From the NCBI GenBank assembly GCA_031261905.1, contig JAISIS010000153.1, positions 1 through 20,877 on the forward strand: a stretch of 20,877 bases of DNA. The letters run 5' to 3'. The stretch is from Burkholderiaceae bacterium (lineage in GTDB: Bacteria; Pseudomonadota; Gammaproteobacteria; Burkholderiales; Burkholderiaceae_D). Under the pieces are notes generated by a model, which was given only the letters and a program-made list of their open reading frames with translations, was not told the origin of the DNA and did not search any database. A program made the translations under genes and the position numbers. This document shows positions 1 to 6,537 of the stretch, piece after piece; positions within the stretch are counted from its first letter, which is position 1; every line of letters begins with the position of its first letter.

Positions 1-1
1 C

Positions 2-607
2 CAGAAGCAGCCTGGATTTCCGTCCGATGTCCTTCCCCGCTACCTGAAAGAACGGGGCATACCCTGTCATATCGAGGAAGAAGACACCTACAGCATTGTC
101 AAACGCCTGATTCCGGAAGGCAAAGGCGGCTGTTCCCTGTGCGCCCGACTGCGGCGCGGAGTACTCTATCGCGTGGCAGGCGAAATCGGAGCAACAAAAA
201 TCGCGCTGGGACACCACCGCGATGACCTGATTGAAACTTTTTTCCTCAATCTCTTTTTTGGCGCGAAAATCAAAAGCATGCCGCCCAAGCTGCGCACAGA
301 TGACGGGCGGCATATTGTGATCCGCCCGCTGGCCTACGCACGGGAAAGCGATCTGATACGCTTTGCCGACATGCGGCGCTTCCCGCTGATCCCGTGCCGG
401 TTCTGCGGCCCTTATGTCAACCAGCAGCGCGCACAGATCAAGGCGCTGATGCGGGAATGGGAAAAACAGTTTCCCGGACGGGTTGAAAATATCTTCTCTG
501 CGCTTTCCACTGTCGCCCCGTCGCACCTTATGGACAAACGTCTTTTTGATTTCGTGTCCCTGTCAGCGGATGCTGTGGATAGCGGTCACACGGACGCGAT
601 GCCTTAA
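2..607 (+). CDS. ttcA: tRNA 2-thiocytidine(32) synthetase TtcA, 3' part
   Basis: TtcA is a cytosolic, ATP-dependent, iron-sulfur tRNA thiolase that converts cytidine 32 of some tRNAs to 2-thiocytidine. The window opens inside the gene. The frame is open from base 2, the first readable residues are [15 protein letters not shown], and the gene ends with TAA at 605-607. Visible family marks are [10 protein letters not shown] (the CxxC pair that binds the [4Fe-4S] cluster), the ALGHHRDD stretch, and a second Cxx[14 protein letters not shown], near the C-terminus. The N-terminal PP-loop (SGGKDS) that binds ATP lies upstream of the window and cannot be checked. The gene converges with waaA, with 13 bases between the two stops and no convincing terminator. 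The identification is firm; the only oddity is the truncation by the window edge. Confidence 0.93.
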   Translation, partial: QKQPGFPSDVLPRYLKERGIPCHIEEEDTYSIVKRLIPEGKGGCSLCARLRRGVLYRVAGEIGATKIALGHHRDDLIETFFLNLFFGAKIKSMPPKLRTDDGRHIVIRPLAYARESDLIRFADMRRFPLIPCRFCGPYVNQQRAQIKALMREWEKQFPGRVENIFSALSTVAPSHLMDKRLFDFVSLSADAVDSGHTDAMP

Positions 608-620
608 ACGCTGACGGCCT

Positions 621-1904
621 TCAGTCATACGCCAGAAGCGGTCTCAATAACGCCAGCGTCCGTTCAGTCGCGCCGCGTTGGCGAAGGGCAAATTGCCGCG
701 CCTTTTCTCCCATGCGATGACGCTCTTCCGGATGATTCAGCAGCCGCCCGGCTTCCCGGATCATACCGGCTGCGGAATGAACGCGGATGGCGGCCTCTTC
801 CGCCACGGCATCTTCCGTGATGGCCTCAAAATTGAAAGTATGCGTGCCAACGATCACCGGCACACCAAGGGCGCAGGCTTCAATCAGGTTCTGACCACCC
901 AGGGGTTTCAGGCTGCCTCCGATAAAGGCCAGATCAGAGGCCGCGTAATAAGCGAACATTTCCCCCATGGAGTCTCCCAGCAACACCTGGATATCCGGCA
1001 AAAGCGGGTACGCCAGCATCAGGTCTTCCGGTAACTCGGAACGGCGCGCCATTTTCAGCCCACGGTCTGCAATCAGGTCGGCCACTTCATCGAAACGCCG
1101 GGGATGGCGCGGCACAATCAGCAGCAGTGTATTGGTGGGTGCCAGCCCCGGCAAGGCATCCAGTATCAGACTTTCTTCGCCATCCCGCGTACTGGCGCAT
1201 ATCAGCACGGGACGCTGACCTATACAGGCACGCAGGCGCTGGCCTTTCCGGATCATCTCCTCCGGTGGCGCGGCATCAAATTTGACGCTGCCGACCACTG
1301 ACACTTGCCGTGAACCGAACGCATGCAGGCGCTTTGCATCGGTTTCGGTTTGCGCCGCCACACAGCTGATGCCATCGGCTGCCTCCTGAATCAGCACTGG
1401 CAGGCGCTTGCCTTTTCTGAGCGAGCGCTCCGACAGCCTGGCGTTGACCAGCGCAACGGGTATCCTGAACGCCTTGCACGCCGCGATCAGATTGGGCCAG
1501 ACTTCGGTTTCCATGAGGATGCAGATGCGCGGTCTGAAATGGCGAATGAGGCAACGCATCATGAAGCCCGTATCATAGGGAAGATAAGCCTGCATGATCC
1601 GGGGGTTGTCGCCAAAAAGCTCATGCCCGGTGGCACGGCCTGCGGGCGTCATGCAAGTGAGCAGAATATCCTTGTCCGGCCAGGCGGCAAGCAGCGCGTT
1701 CACCAGCGGTTCGGCGGCACGGGTTTCGCCCACAGAAACGGCATGTACCCACAGGCAACCCGGTGCAATCGTGGGTGGCGGAAAGCTGCCGAGCCGCTCG
1801 GCGATATGCCGCCGGTAGCCTGGTTCTTTCACACCCCGCCGCCACAAGCGGAAAAGGGCAAGCGGCAAAATCAGCCACCAGACAAGGGAATACAATATTC
1901 GCAT
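621..1904 (-). CDS. waaA: 3-deoxy-D-manno-octulosonic acid (Kdo) transferase WaaA/KdtA
   Basis: WaaA transfers Kdo from CMP-Kdo to lipid IVA at the cytoplasmic face of the inner membrane, the first sugar additions of the LPS core. The 427-residue length is normal for the family. An N-terminal hydrophobic anchor (about residues 3-20) is followed by the donor/acceptor Rossmann lobes. HAVSVGE at 54-60 places the catalytic glutamate at E60, the same number as in E. coli. METEVWPN (131-138), VPRHPRRF (264-271), GDSMGEM (310-316) and GGSLKPLGGQN (329-339) are the usual CMP-Kdo-binding and C-lobe motifs. The ATG start gives the expected N-terminus (MRILYSLVWW), but no good Shine-Dalgarno sequence precedes it. 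It is transcribed away from the ybhP-like gene. Whether it adds one or two Kdo residues cannot be read from the sequence; two is usual in this class. Confidence 0.96.
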   Translation of the reverse strand: MRILYSLVWWLILPLALFRLWRRGVKEPGYRRHIAERLGSFPPPTIAPGCLWVHAVSVGETRAAEPLVNALLAAWPDKDILLTCMTPAGRATGHELFGDNPRIMQAYLPYDTGFMMRCLIRHFRPRICILMETEVWPNLIAACKAFRIPVALVNARLSERSLRKGKRLPVLIQEAADGISCVAAQTETDAKRLHAFGSRQVSVVGSVKFDAAPPEEMIRKGQRLRACIGQRPVLICASTRDGEESLILDALPGLAPTNTLLLIVPRHPRRFDEVADLIADRGLKMARRSELPEDLMLAYPLLPDIQVLLGDSMGEMFAYYAASDLAFIGGSLKPLGGQNLIEACALGVPVIVGTHTFNFEAITEDAVAEEAAIRVHSAAGMIREAGRLLNHPEERHRMGEKARQFALRQRGATERTLALLRPLLAYD

Positions 1905-2152
1905 GGACGCGCTTTATTCATGAAAATTCAGGGCCAGAGGGTATTATCCCTGAAATAAGGCTCCCTGCGCATTAGAGAATGCTTCCGGCTTATCCCGCCA
2001 TGACGCCACTAAACACGTATTATGCGCATAACGACCTGATTTGATGTAAAATAAGAGATGGAACTGTTGCTCCCTGACAATCGTTTCCGTATGGCGGCAT
2101 CTGCCGGGCAGCAGACGATACGGGTTATGCGAATGGGAGAGGGGCCGTTGGC
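1905..2152. other. divergent intergenic region between waaA and the ybhP-like gene
   Basis: This stretch of about 250 bases separates two divergently transcribed genes and should hold both promoters. On the plus strand, TAAAAT at 2047-2052 is the best -10-like hexamer, but no matching -35 lies 16-18 bases upstream. On the minus strand, GATAAT inside the short inverted repeat AGGG-tattat-CCCT (about 1938-1951) resembles a -10 for waaA, again without a -35. I see no RNA gene or small coding region here. Confidence 0.4.
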
Positions 2153-2953
2153 ATGATGAGACTACGAATCGCAACCTACAATATCCACAAAGGGGTTTCC
2201 GCACTGGCGGGCTCTCCCCGTGTCCGTGATCTGAAAAAAACCATGTCGCTGCTGGCGGCAGACGTTATCTTCCTCCAGGAAGTGCAGGGGCGGCACGACT
2301 GGCTTGCAACCACTCGCGCCGAACAATGGCCTTCCGAAGCGCAGTATGACTATCTGGCGGGAGATTACCACCACTCCGCCTATGGCAAAAATGCTGTTTA
2401 CGATTACGGGCACCACGGAAACGCACTGTTAAGCGCCTATCCTATAATTGCGCAAAGCAATCAGGACATTTCGGACCACGCGCTGGAACACCGTGGCGTG
2501 CTGCACTGTACACTCCAGATGCCGGAAACACGGGTGCATTGCTATGTGGTGCATCTGGGCCTGTTTGAGGGAAGCCGCCGCAGACAAACACAAATGCTGA
2601 TTGACAATGTCCTGCATTCAGCACCGGGGAACTCACCCATTATTATCGCCGGGGATTTCAACGACTGGGGCAACCATTTGTCGGACGCCTTAAGGGAAGC
2701 GCTCGGCGTCACGGAAGTATTTGAAAACAGACCTCTCAAAGAAGAAGGCATTGCCTCCCGCATCAGCAGGCTGGCAGGCCGCACACCCAAACCACAGCCG
2801 GCGCGAACCTTTCCGGCCGCTTTTCCCTGCCTGCCGCTGGACAGGATATATGTGCGCGGCTTCAGGGTGGAATCCGCCACAGTCCTGCATGGCCGCCGCT
2901 GGGCCAAAGTATCTGATCATGCGCCCATTGTCGCCTCACTGCAAATGGAATAA
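2153..2953 (+). CDS. ybhP: YbhP-like endonuclease/exonuclease/phosphatase-fold protein
   Basis: This 266-residue soluble protein belongs to the metal-dependent endonuclease/exonuclease/phosphatase (DNase I-like) superfamily. All the expected motifs are present in order: YNIHKG (9-14), LQEV (41-44, metal-binding Glu), GHHGNALLS (87-95), HLGL (134-137), GDFND (167-171), LDRIY (229-233) and SDHAPI (254-259, the Asp-His pair). No signal peptide or membrane segment is visible. The start is one of two adjacent ATGs (2153, 2156) behind a GGGAGAGGGG purine run. The gene lies 43 bases upstream of a clsB-type cardiolipin synthase, as ybhP does in E. coli, so a role in lipid metabolism is possible. The substrate is not established, and other superfamily members act on DNA, phosphoinositides or sphingomyelin. 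Family assignment is firm; function is open. Confidence 0.85.
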   Translation: MMRLRIATYNIHKGVSALAGSPRVRDLKKTMSLLAADVIFLQEVQGRHDWLATTRAEQWPSEAQYDYLAGDYHHSAYGKNAVYDYGHHGNALLSAYPIIAQSNQDISDHALEHRGVLHCTLQMPETRVHCYVVHLGLFEGSRRRQTQMLIDNVLHSAPGNSPIIIAGDFNDWGNHLSDALREALGVTEVFENRPLKEEGIASRISRLAGRTPKPQPARTFPAAFPCLPLDRIYVRGFRVESATVLHGRRWAKVSDHAPIVASLQME

Positions 2954-2960
2954 CGCCCGC

Positions 2961-2977
2961 CAGGCCGCCACGGCCTG
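2961..2977 (+). repeat. GC-rich hairpin between the ybhP-like gene and clsB
   Basis: CAGGCCG (2961-2967) and CGGCCTG (2971-2977) form a perfect 7-bp inverted repeat around a CCA loop, 7 bases after the upstream stop codon. No T-run follows, so it is not a typical intrinsic terminator. It could protect the upstream mRNA end or tune the expression of clsB, which lacks a clear ribosome binding site. Confidence 0.55.
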
Positions 2978-2996
2978 TCGTCCCGCGTAAATCGGC

Positions 2997-4172
2997 GTGC
3001 TTATGCTGGTGCGCCCTGGTTCTTTTGTTTCGGACAATCACCTGACGCTTTTAAACAGCGGGCATGACTATTTTCCGGAACTGGTTCGCCAGATTAATCT
3101 GGCGCAAACCGAAATCTATTTCGAAACCTATATCTTTTATCTTGACGAAGTGGGACGCATGGTACTGCGTGCTTTGCAGCAGGCCGCACAACGTGGCGTC
3201 CAGGTGCATGTGATTACCGACTGGTTCGGCACCGGGATCCGGCTCTGTCGCCTGCTTGCGCAGGAGTTCGGGAAAACCGGCGTGCATTTCCGTGCGTTCA
3301 ACCCCTGGTTTTACCGGGGACTGGCGCGGCAGCACCGGAAGGTATGCGTCATTGACCATGAACACGCCTTTGTCGGAGGCATCAACATTCTGGATGATTT
3401 ACGCCCGGACCACAAAAAAAAGCAGGCGTTCCTGACGGCTCCCCGCTGGGATTTTGCAGTACTGATTGAAGGCCCTATCCTGAATCTGATCCAGCAGGAA
3501 GTAGAGGCTTTCTGGGAGCGGGTAGGGAAAATGCCGATCCACAGCCGTTTTCAGAAATACAGAACTTCTTTCAAAAGGAAAATTGCTATTGCCAAAGTGG
3601 CGCTGGCCGGTTTTGTGGTGCGGGATAATTTCCGGAACCGCCGCACTATCCAGCGCGCCTATTTACGCGCTATGGGACGCGCGCGCCACGAAATTGTGCT
3701 GGCAACGCCCTATTTCGCACCAGGCCGCAAATTCCGCGCGGCGCTGATATCCGCCGCCGAACGGGGCATCAAGGTAACACTACTGATCGGCATCGGCGAA
3801 TTCTGGTGGCAGGACGCGGTAGCGCAATCTTTCTTTCCAAAGCTGCTGAAAAGCGGGGTGAAGCTCTATGAATACCGCAAGACGCAACTGCATGGCAAGG
3901 TAGCGGTGGTGGATGACACCTGGGCAACGGTTGGCTCAAGCAATTGCGATGGTCTGAGTCTTTTCATCAACCATGAAGCCAATGTCATCGTCAGAGATAC
4001 GGCATTCGCCATCACCCTGCGGGAGCATATCTTCAGCGGTGTAGCGGATGCCGTGGAAATACGGCTTGAGGATTTCGAAAGGCGATCCTGGCTCAGGCGT
4101 TTCTGGTATGGCACGGCACATCTGATTTACCGGATGATCATGCGCATCGTCACCTGGGGTGACTACAACTAG
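2997..4172 (+). CDS. clsB: cardiolipin synthase, ClsB/YbhO type (phospholipase D superfamily)
   Basis: Cardiolipin synthases of the phospholipase D superfamily make cardiolipin by phosphatidyl transfer at the inner membrane. ClsB-type enzymes can also form phosphatidylglycerol. Both HKD motifs are intact in this 391-residue protein: HRKVCVID (H113, K115, D120) followed by GGINI, and HGKVAVVD (H299, K301, D306) followed by GSSN. No N-terminal transmembrane pair is present, which fits ClsB rather than ClsA. A basic stretch near residues 188-200 may contact the membrane. The start is uncertain: GTG at 2997 is the first possible codon after an in-frame stop at 2988, and ATG at 3003 is an alternative. 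Neither has a good Shine-Dalgarno, so coupling to the upstream gene is likely. The third member of the E. coli group, ybhN, is absent; rnpB follows directly. Confidence 0.9.
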   Translation: MLMLVRPGSFVSDNHLTLLNSGHDYFPELVRQINLAQTEIYFETYIFYLDEVGRMVLRALQQAAQRGVQVHVITDWFGTGIRLCRLLAQEFGKTGVHFRAFNPWFYRGLARQHRKVCVIDHEHAFVGGINILDDLRPDHKKKQAFLTAPRWDFAVLIEGPILNLIQQEVEAFWERVGKMPIHSRFQKYRTSFKRKIAIAKVALAGFVVRDNFRNRRTIQRAYLRAMGRARHEIVLATPYFAPGRKFRAALISAAERGIKVTLLIGIGEFWWQDAVAQSFFPKLLKSGVKLYEYRKTQLHGKVAVVDDTWATVGSSNCDGLSLFINHEANVIVRDTAFAITLREHIFSGVADAVEIRLEDFERRSWLRRFWYGTAHLIYRMIMRIVTWGDYN

Positions 4173-4194
4173 CGGAGTACGCGCTATATTACGC

Positions 4195-4200
4195 TACAAT
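4195..4200 (+). promoter_or_regulatory. probable -10 element of the rnpB promoter
   Basis: TACAAT matches the sigma-70 -10 consensus at five of six positions and lies 7 bases before the predicted rnpB 5' end, the right distance for initiation at about 4208. The region where a -35 should lie (about 4172-4178) has no recognisable TTGACA-like hexamer. The assignment therefore rests on the -10 and its position, in the 35 bases between the clsB stop and rnpB. Confidence 0.5.
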
Positions 4201-4207
4201 AGCACCA

Positions 4208-4535
4208 GAAGCAGGCCAGACAGCCGCTGGTCACTCCGGTGACGAGAGGAAGGTCCGGACACCACAGGGCAGGGTGACGGCTAACGGCCGTCCGCCAAAA
4301 AACCGCAAGGCATAAGGCGAGGAACAGGGCCACAGAGACGAGCGTATTAAGTTACGGTGAAACGCGGTAACCTCCACCTGGTGCAATTCCAAGTAGGCAC
4401 GCAATGAGGCGGCCCGCGGAGCGTGCGGGTAGGAAGCTTGAACGCCGGAGTAATCCGGCGTCTAGATGAATGGCTGTCATAGCAACCGATTTACGCCGGT
4501 TGCCGTAACAGAATCCGGCCTATCGGCCTGCTTTT
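4208..4535 (+). ncRNA. rnpB: RNase P RNA (M1 RNA), bacterial type A
   Basis: This is the catalytic RNA of ribonuclease P, which with protein RnpA removes the 5' leader of pre-tRNAs. The ends pair in a perfect 9-bp helix P1 (4209-4217 with 4525-4533). The conserved core is clear: GAGAGGAAGGTCCGGAC followed by CACAGGGCAGGGTG, then GGGCCACAGAGACGAG, GGTGAAACGCGGTAACCTCC, GCGGGTAGGAAGCTTGA, CTAGATGAATG and ACAGAATCCGG-TATCGGCC. Local hairpins include CGCCGG/CCGGCG (4443-4448, 4455-4460) and a P18-like stem GCAACCG/CGGTTGC (4482-4488, 4497-4503). Order and sequence resemble the betaproteobacterial type A RNA. At about 328 nt it is shorter than the E. coli RNA (377 nt), mainly because the P3 and P12 regions are small. 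The ends are placed from P1, so either may be off by a few bases. Confidence 0.95.
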
Positions 4536-4550
4536 CCCCATCACCGAGGA

Positions 4551-4587
4551 TACGGTTGCCCGCCCAGGGTAACCGTATTCCTTTCAT
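4551..4587 (+). terminator. intrinsic terminator of rnpB
   Basis: TACGGTTGCC (4551-4560) pairs with GGTAACCGTA (4568-4577) over 10 bp, with one G-U pair in RNA and a 7-base loop. A pyrimidine-rich tail (ttcctttcat) follows. The hairpin starts 16 bases after the mature rnpB 3' end, which suits a primary transcript that is trimmed afterwards. The tail is not a pure U-run, so termination may be incomplete. Confidence 0.65.
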
Positions 4588-4604
4588 ACCACACCATATG
4601 AGAC

Positions 4605-4621
4605 ATTACTTTCATAGTAAT
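4605..4621. repeat. inverted repeat ATTACT-5-AGTAAT
   Basis: A perfect 6-bp inverted repeat with a 5-base spacer (ATTACT at 4605-4610, AGTAAT at 4616-4621). It is too AT-rich to be a strong RNA hairpin. It may be a protein-binding half-site pair or chance in AT-rich DNA. Confidence 0.35.
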
Positions 4622-4627
4622 TCATAA

Positions 4628-4644
4628 CCCCATAATTATTATGG
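4628..4644. repeat. 17-base perfect palindrome CCCATAAT-T-ATTATGGG
   Basis: Arms CCCATAAT (4628-4635) and ATTATGGG (4637-4644) are exact reverse complements around a single central base, about 83 bases upstream of the mra -35. The geometry is that of a dimeric regulator site. As RNA it could instead fold to a short stem with a larger loop, followed by a T-rich run (attttattatt), and so act as a second weak terminator behind rnpB. Neither role is demonstrated. Confidence 0.5.
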
Positions 4645-4726
4645 GATTTTATTATTGCCTCCCTAGGGGTATATGCCCGTAAGTTATTGAGTTCATTCGG
4701 TTTTTCTGATTTTTACACAAAATTAC

Positions 4727-4755
4727 TTGACCAGAAGCAAGGCTTCCTCTAAAGT
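4727..4755 (+). promoter_or_regulatory. sigma-70-type promoter of the dcw cluster (Pmra)
   Basis: TTGACC (4727-4732) matches five of six bases of the -35 consensus and is followed after exactly 17 bases by TAAAGT (4750-4755), four of six for the -10. Initiation is predicted near 4762, giving an mRNA leader of about 80 bases before mraZ. A/T-rich sequence just upstream could serve as an UP element. The first MraZ box overlaps the -10, which argues that this is the regulated start of the whole cluster. Confidence 0.65.
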
Positions 4756-4790
4756 GGGAAAAAGTGTAAAGAAGTGGCATTTTGTGGGAT
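4751..4790 (+). promoter_or_regulatory. MraZ operator: four direct repeats at 10-base period
   Basis: Four tandem units begin at 4751, 4761, 4771 and 4781. Their GTG cores lie at 4754, 4764, 4774 and 4784: GTGGGA, GTGTAA, GTGGCA, GTGGGA. Units 1, 2 and 3 read AAAGTG, AAAGTG and GAAGTG. MraZ is known to bind TGGGN repeats with 5-base spacers (10-base period) upstream of its own gene in E. coli and similar AAAGTG boxes in mollicutes. The array covers the -10 and the predicted start of transcription, so bound MraZ should repress the cluster. Confidence 0.8.
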
Positions 4791-4840
4791 CAATGAGTAT
4801 TATTCCTGCCTGACCATATCGTCCATTTAAAGGGGGTTGC

Positions 4841-5290
4841 GTGTTCTATCAGGGGATGTCCTCTGTCAGTCTGGATGCCAAAGGCCGGATGTCCATTCCG
4901 ACCCGGTATCGCGAGACATTATCGCACCAATGCGAGGGACGCGTCACATTGGCGCGCCACCTGGTGGCTGATTGTCTGCTGCTTTTTCCCCGACCAGTAT
5001 GGGAAAGCTACCGGGACAAACTGGTGGCATTGCCGTTAGGGATGCAAAGCCAGATACGCAGGGTTCTGGGCAGCGCGATTGACGTGGAAATTGATTCCGC
5101 CGGGCGGATCCTGATTTCGCCGGAACTCCGCCAGACCGTTGCCCTGACCCGGGATGTCATGCTGGTTGGCATGGGGTCACGTTTCGAGATATGGGACCCG
5201 GCAAAACTGAATGAAGACGGAGAAAAAGCCGCCGCCGAAGTGGCTGCGGGCAATATGGCCGAAGCATTGCAGGGACTCGTCGGATTTTAA
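4841..5290 (+). CDS. mraZ: transcriptional regulator MraZ
   Basis: MraZ is a ring-forming DNA-binding protein that represses its own dcw operon by binding tandem repeats in the promoter. The 149-residue protein has two AbrB/SpoVT-like repeats, each with the DxxGR signature: DAKGR at 12-16 followed by MSIPTRYRE, and DSAGR at 85-89 followed by ILISPELR. The GTG start at 4841 gives the family N-terminus MFYQG...SVSLDAKGR and has a strong AGGGGG ribosome binding site 4 bases upstream. ATG at 4856 would cut off the first conserved residues. It is the first gene of the cluster, 24 bases before rsmH, and its expected operator lies immediately upstream. In E. coli, excess MraZ is toxic and is countered by RsmH, encoded by the next gene. 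Confidence 0.96.
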   Translation: MFYQGMSSVSLDAKGRMSIPTRYRETLSHQCEGRVTLARHLVADCLLLFPRPVWESYRDKLVALPLGMQSQIRRVLGSAIDVEIDSAGRILISPELRQTVALTRDVMLVGMGSRFEIWDPAKLNEDGEKAAAEVAAGNMAEALQGLVGF

Positions 5291-5314
5291 CTTGCCTGAT
5301 CGGGAGCCAGGGAA

Positions 5315-6265
5315 TTGCCGGAGCTGACACATCAAGCGGTGTTACTGACGGAAGCGGTGGACGCGCTTGCCATTAGCGGGGAGCGAAAAAACGGGATTTA
5401 TCTGGACGGCACCTTCGGGCGCGGCGGCCACAGCAAATTAATATTGCAGCGGCTTGGCGAAAAAGGCCGCCTGATCGCTTTTGACAAGGACCCGGCAGCG
5501 ATCGCTGCAGCAAAAGTGATCAGCGATCAGCGCTTTGAAATTGTGCATGACAGTTTTGCCGGGCTTGACGCGGCGCTTGAAGAACGAGGCATTGAAAGAG
5601 TAGACGGGATATTGCTGGATCTGGGCATTTCATCGCCACAGGTGGAAGACGCTGATCGCGGTTTCAGTTTCCGCCTGGATGGCCCGCTGGATATGCGCAT
5701 GGATCCGACAAAAGGTATTTCAGCCGCCGCCTGGCTGGCAACCGAAAGTGAACAAAACATTGCGGAGGTAATACGTGAGTATGGGGAAGAACGGTTTGCT
5801 GTTCAGATTGCAAAGGCGATTGTTGCTGGCCGCACGGCCACACCCATTACTGGCACGAAACAACTTGCCGCTCTTGTGGCGGGCGCCGTTAAAACGCGCG
5901 AGAAAGGCAAGGATCCGGCAACGCGCACCTTTCAGGCTATACGGATTCATGTCAACCGGGAACTCGAGGATCTGGAGGTAGGGCTGAACACTGGCTGGAA
6001 GCGTCTGGCCTTGCAGGGGAGAATGGCTGTGATTACGTTTCATTCACTTGAAGATCGCATGGTGAAGCGTTTTTTCACCGGTAAGGCACTTGTCCGCCAG
6101 CCGGATCGCCGCCTGCCTATCCGCGCCTCGGAACTGCCGCACGCCGAAATGAAGCTCCTGGGCAAAAAAAAGCCCTCTTCCGCAGAAATTACCGCCAACC
6201 CCCGCGCCCGCTCGGCCATGTTGCGCATCGTTGAGCGTGTTGTCCTTTCCGGAGGCGGCACATGA
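5315..6265 (+). CDS. rsmH: 16S rRNA (cytosine(1402)-N4)-methyltransferase RsmH
   Basis: RsmH (formerly MraW) N4-methylates C1402 in the decoding centre of 16S rRNA using S-adenosylmethionine. The 316 residues match the family length. [10 protein letters not shown] (31-40) is the SAM-binding loop and FDKDP (56-60) the following acidic motif. DLGISSPQ (102-109) with DRGFSF and FHSLEDR (242-248) are further signatures; the segment between them is the helical insert domain. The start is TTG at 5315, giving [15 protein letters not shown], with GGGAG (5302-5306) 8 bases upstream. No ATG or GTG upstream or nearby would give a better N-terminus. The stop overlaps the ftsL start by 4 bases. The weak TTG codon may keep its level below that of its neighbours. 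Confidence 0.96.
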   Translation: MPELTHQAVLLTEAVDALAISGERKNGIYLDGTFGRGGHSKLILQRLGEKGRLIAFDKDPAAIAAAKVISDQRFEIVHDSFAGLDAALEERGIERVDGILLDLGISSPQVEDADRGFSFRLDGPLDMRMDPTKGISAAAWLATESEQNIAEVIREYGEERFAVQIAKAIVAGRTATPITGTKQLAALVAGAVKTREKGKDPATRTFQAIRIHVNRELEDLEVGLNTGWKRLALQGRMAVITFHSLEDRMVKRFFTGKALVRQPDRRLPIRASELPHAEMKLLGKKKPSSAEITANPRARSAMLRIVERVVLSGGGT

Positions 6266-6537
6266 GAAGCGGACATCTGCAAATCATACTGGTTGTTGCC
6301 CTGGTGATCTGCGCGCTGATGCTGGTGAACGTGCGCTACCGGTCCCGCAAACTGTTTGTCGAACTGGAATTTGAGTTGGCGCAGGCCCGCCAACTGGAGG
6401 TGGAATGGGCACAGCTACAGCTTGACCAGTCCGCCCTGGGAAAACCTGCCCGCATTGAAGCCAGCGCCACACGTGACCTGAACATGGTGCACGTTACGCC
6501 AGCCAATACGCGCTTTATGACGGTGACGGTCAAATGA
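6262..6537 (+). CDS. ftsL: cell division protein FtsL
   Basis: FtsL is a bitopic inner-membrane protein that forms the FtsQ-FtsL-FtsB complex and helps activate septal peptidoglycan synthesis by FtsW-FtsI. The 91-residue product has a short cytoplasmic tail, one membrane segment (about residues 6-23, [18 protein letters not shown]) and a periplasmic part. The latter begins with a leucine- and glutamate-rich coiled-coil region (about 31-60). FtsL sequences diverge strongly, so the call rests on size, topology and position between rsmH and ftsI. ATGA overlaps join it to both neighbours (4 bases each side), implying translational coupling. Confidence 0.9.
   Translation: MRSGHLQIILVVALVICALMLVNVRYRSRKLFVELEFELAQARQLEVEWAQLQLDQSALGKPARIEASATRDLNMVHVTPANTRFMTVTVK

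Larger units (their letters stand above)
4578..4726. other. AT-rich non-coding stretch between rnpB and the dcw promoter
   Basis: The non-coding gap from the rnpB end (4536) to mraZ (4841) is about 305 bases. Apart from the rnpB terminator, the mra promoter and the MraZ operator, it consists of this clearly AT-rich stretch. It contains two inverted repeats (listed separately), an 8-base palindrome CCCTAGGG at 4661-4668, and T/A-rich sequence (about 4701-4726) directly upstream of the -35, which could act as an UP element. I see no coding region; the longest ATG-started frame with any appeal, at 4598, has nine codons and no ribosome binding site. Confidence 0.55.

Noticed and set aside
605..625. 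Shared bidirectional terminator between ttcA and waaA
   Set aside because: Only a 4-5 bp inverted repeat (CTGA...TCAG) without a U-run is visible; too weak to call.
1323..1958. Long plus-strand open frame opposite waaA, and similar long frames opposite or within murE, murF, ftsA and others
   Set aside because: These are shadows of real genes in GC-rich sequence; none shows recognisable motifs or a convincing start, while the opposite or overlapping gene is a well-identified family member.
4598..4627. Nine-codon open frame starting at ATG 4598
   Set aside because: No ribosome binding site, and the frame coincides with the inverted repeat; nothing supports a leader peptide.
4687..4719. Second promoter upstream of Pmra (TTGAGT with a T-rich -10)
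   Set aside because: No hexamer close to TATAAT occurs 16-18 bases downstream of TTGAGT; the region is simply T-rich.
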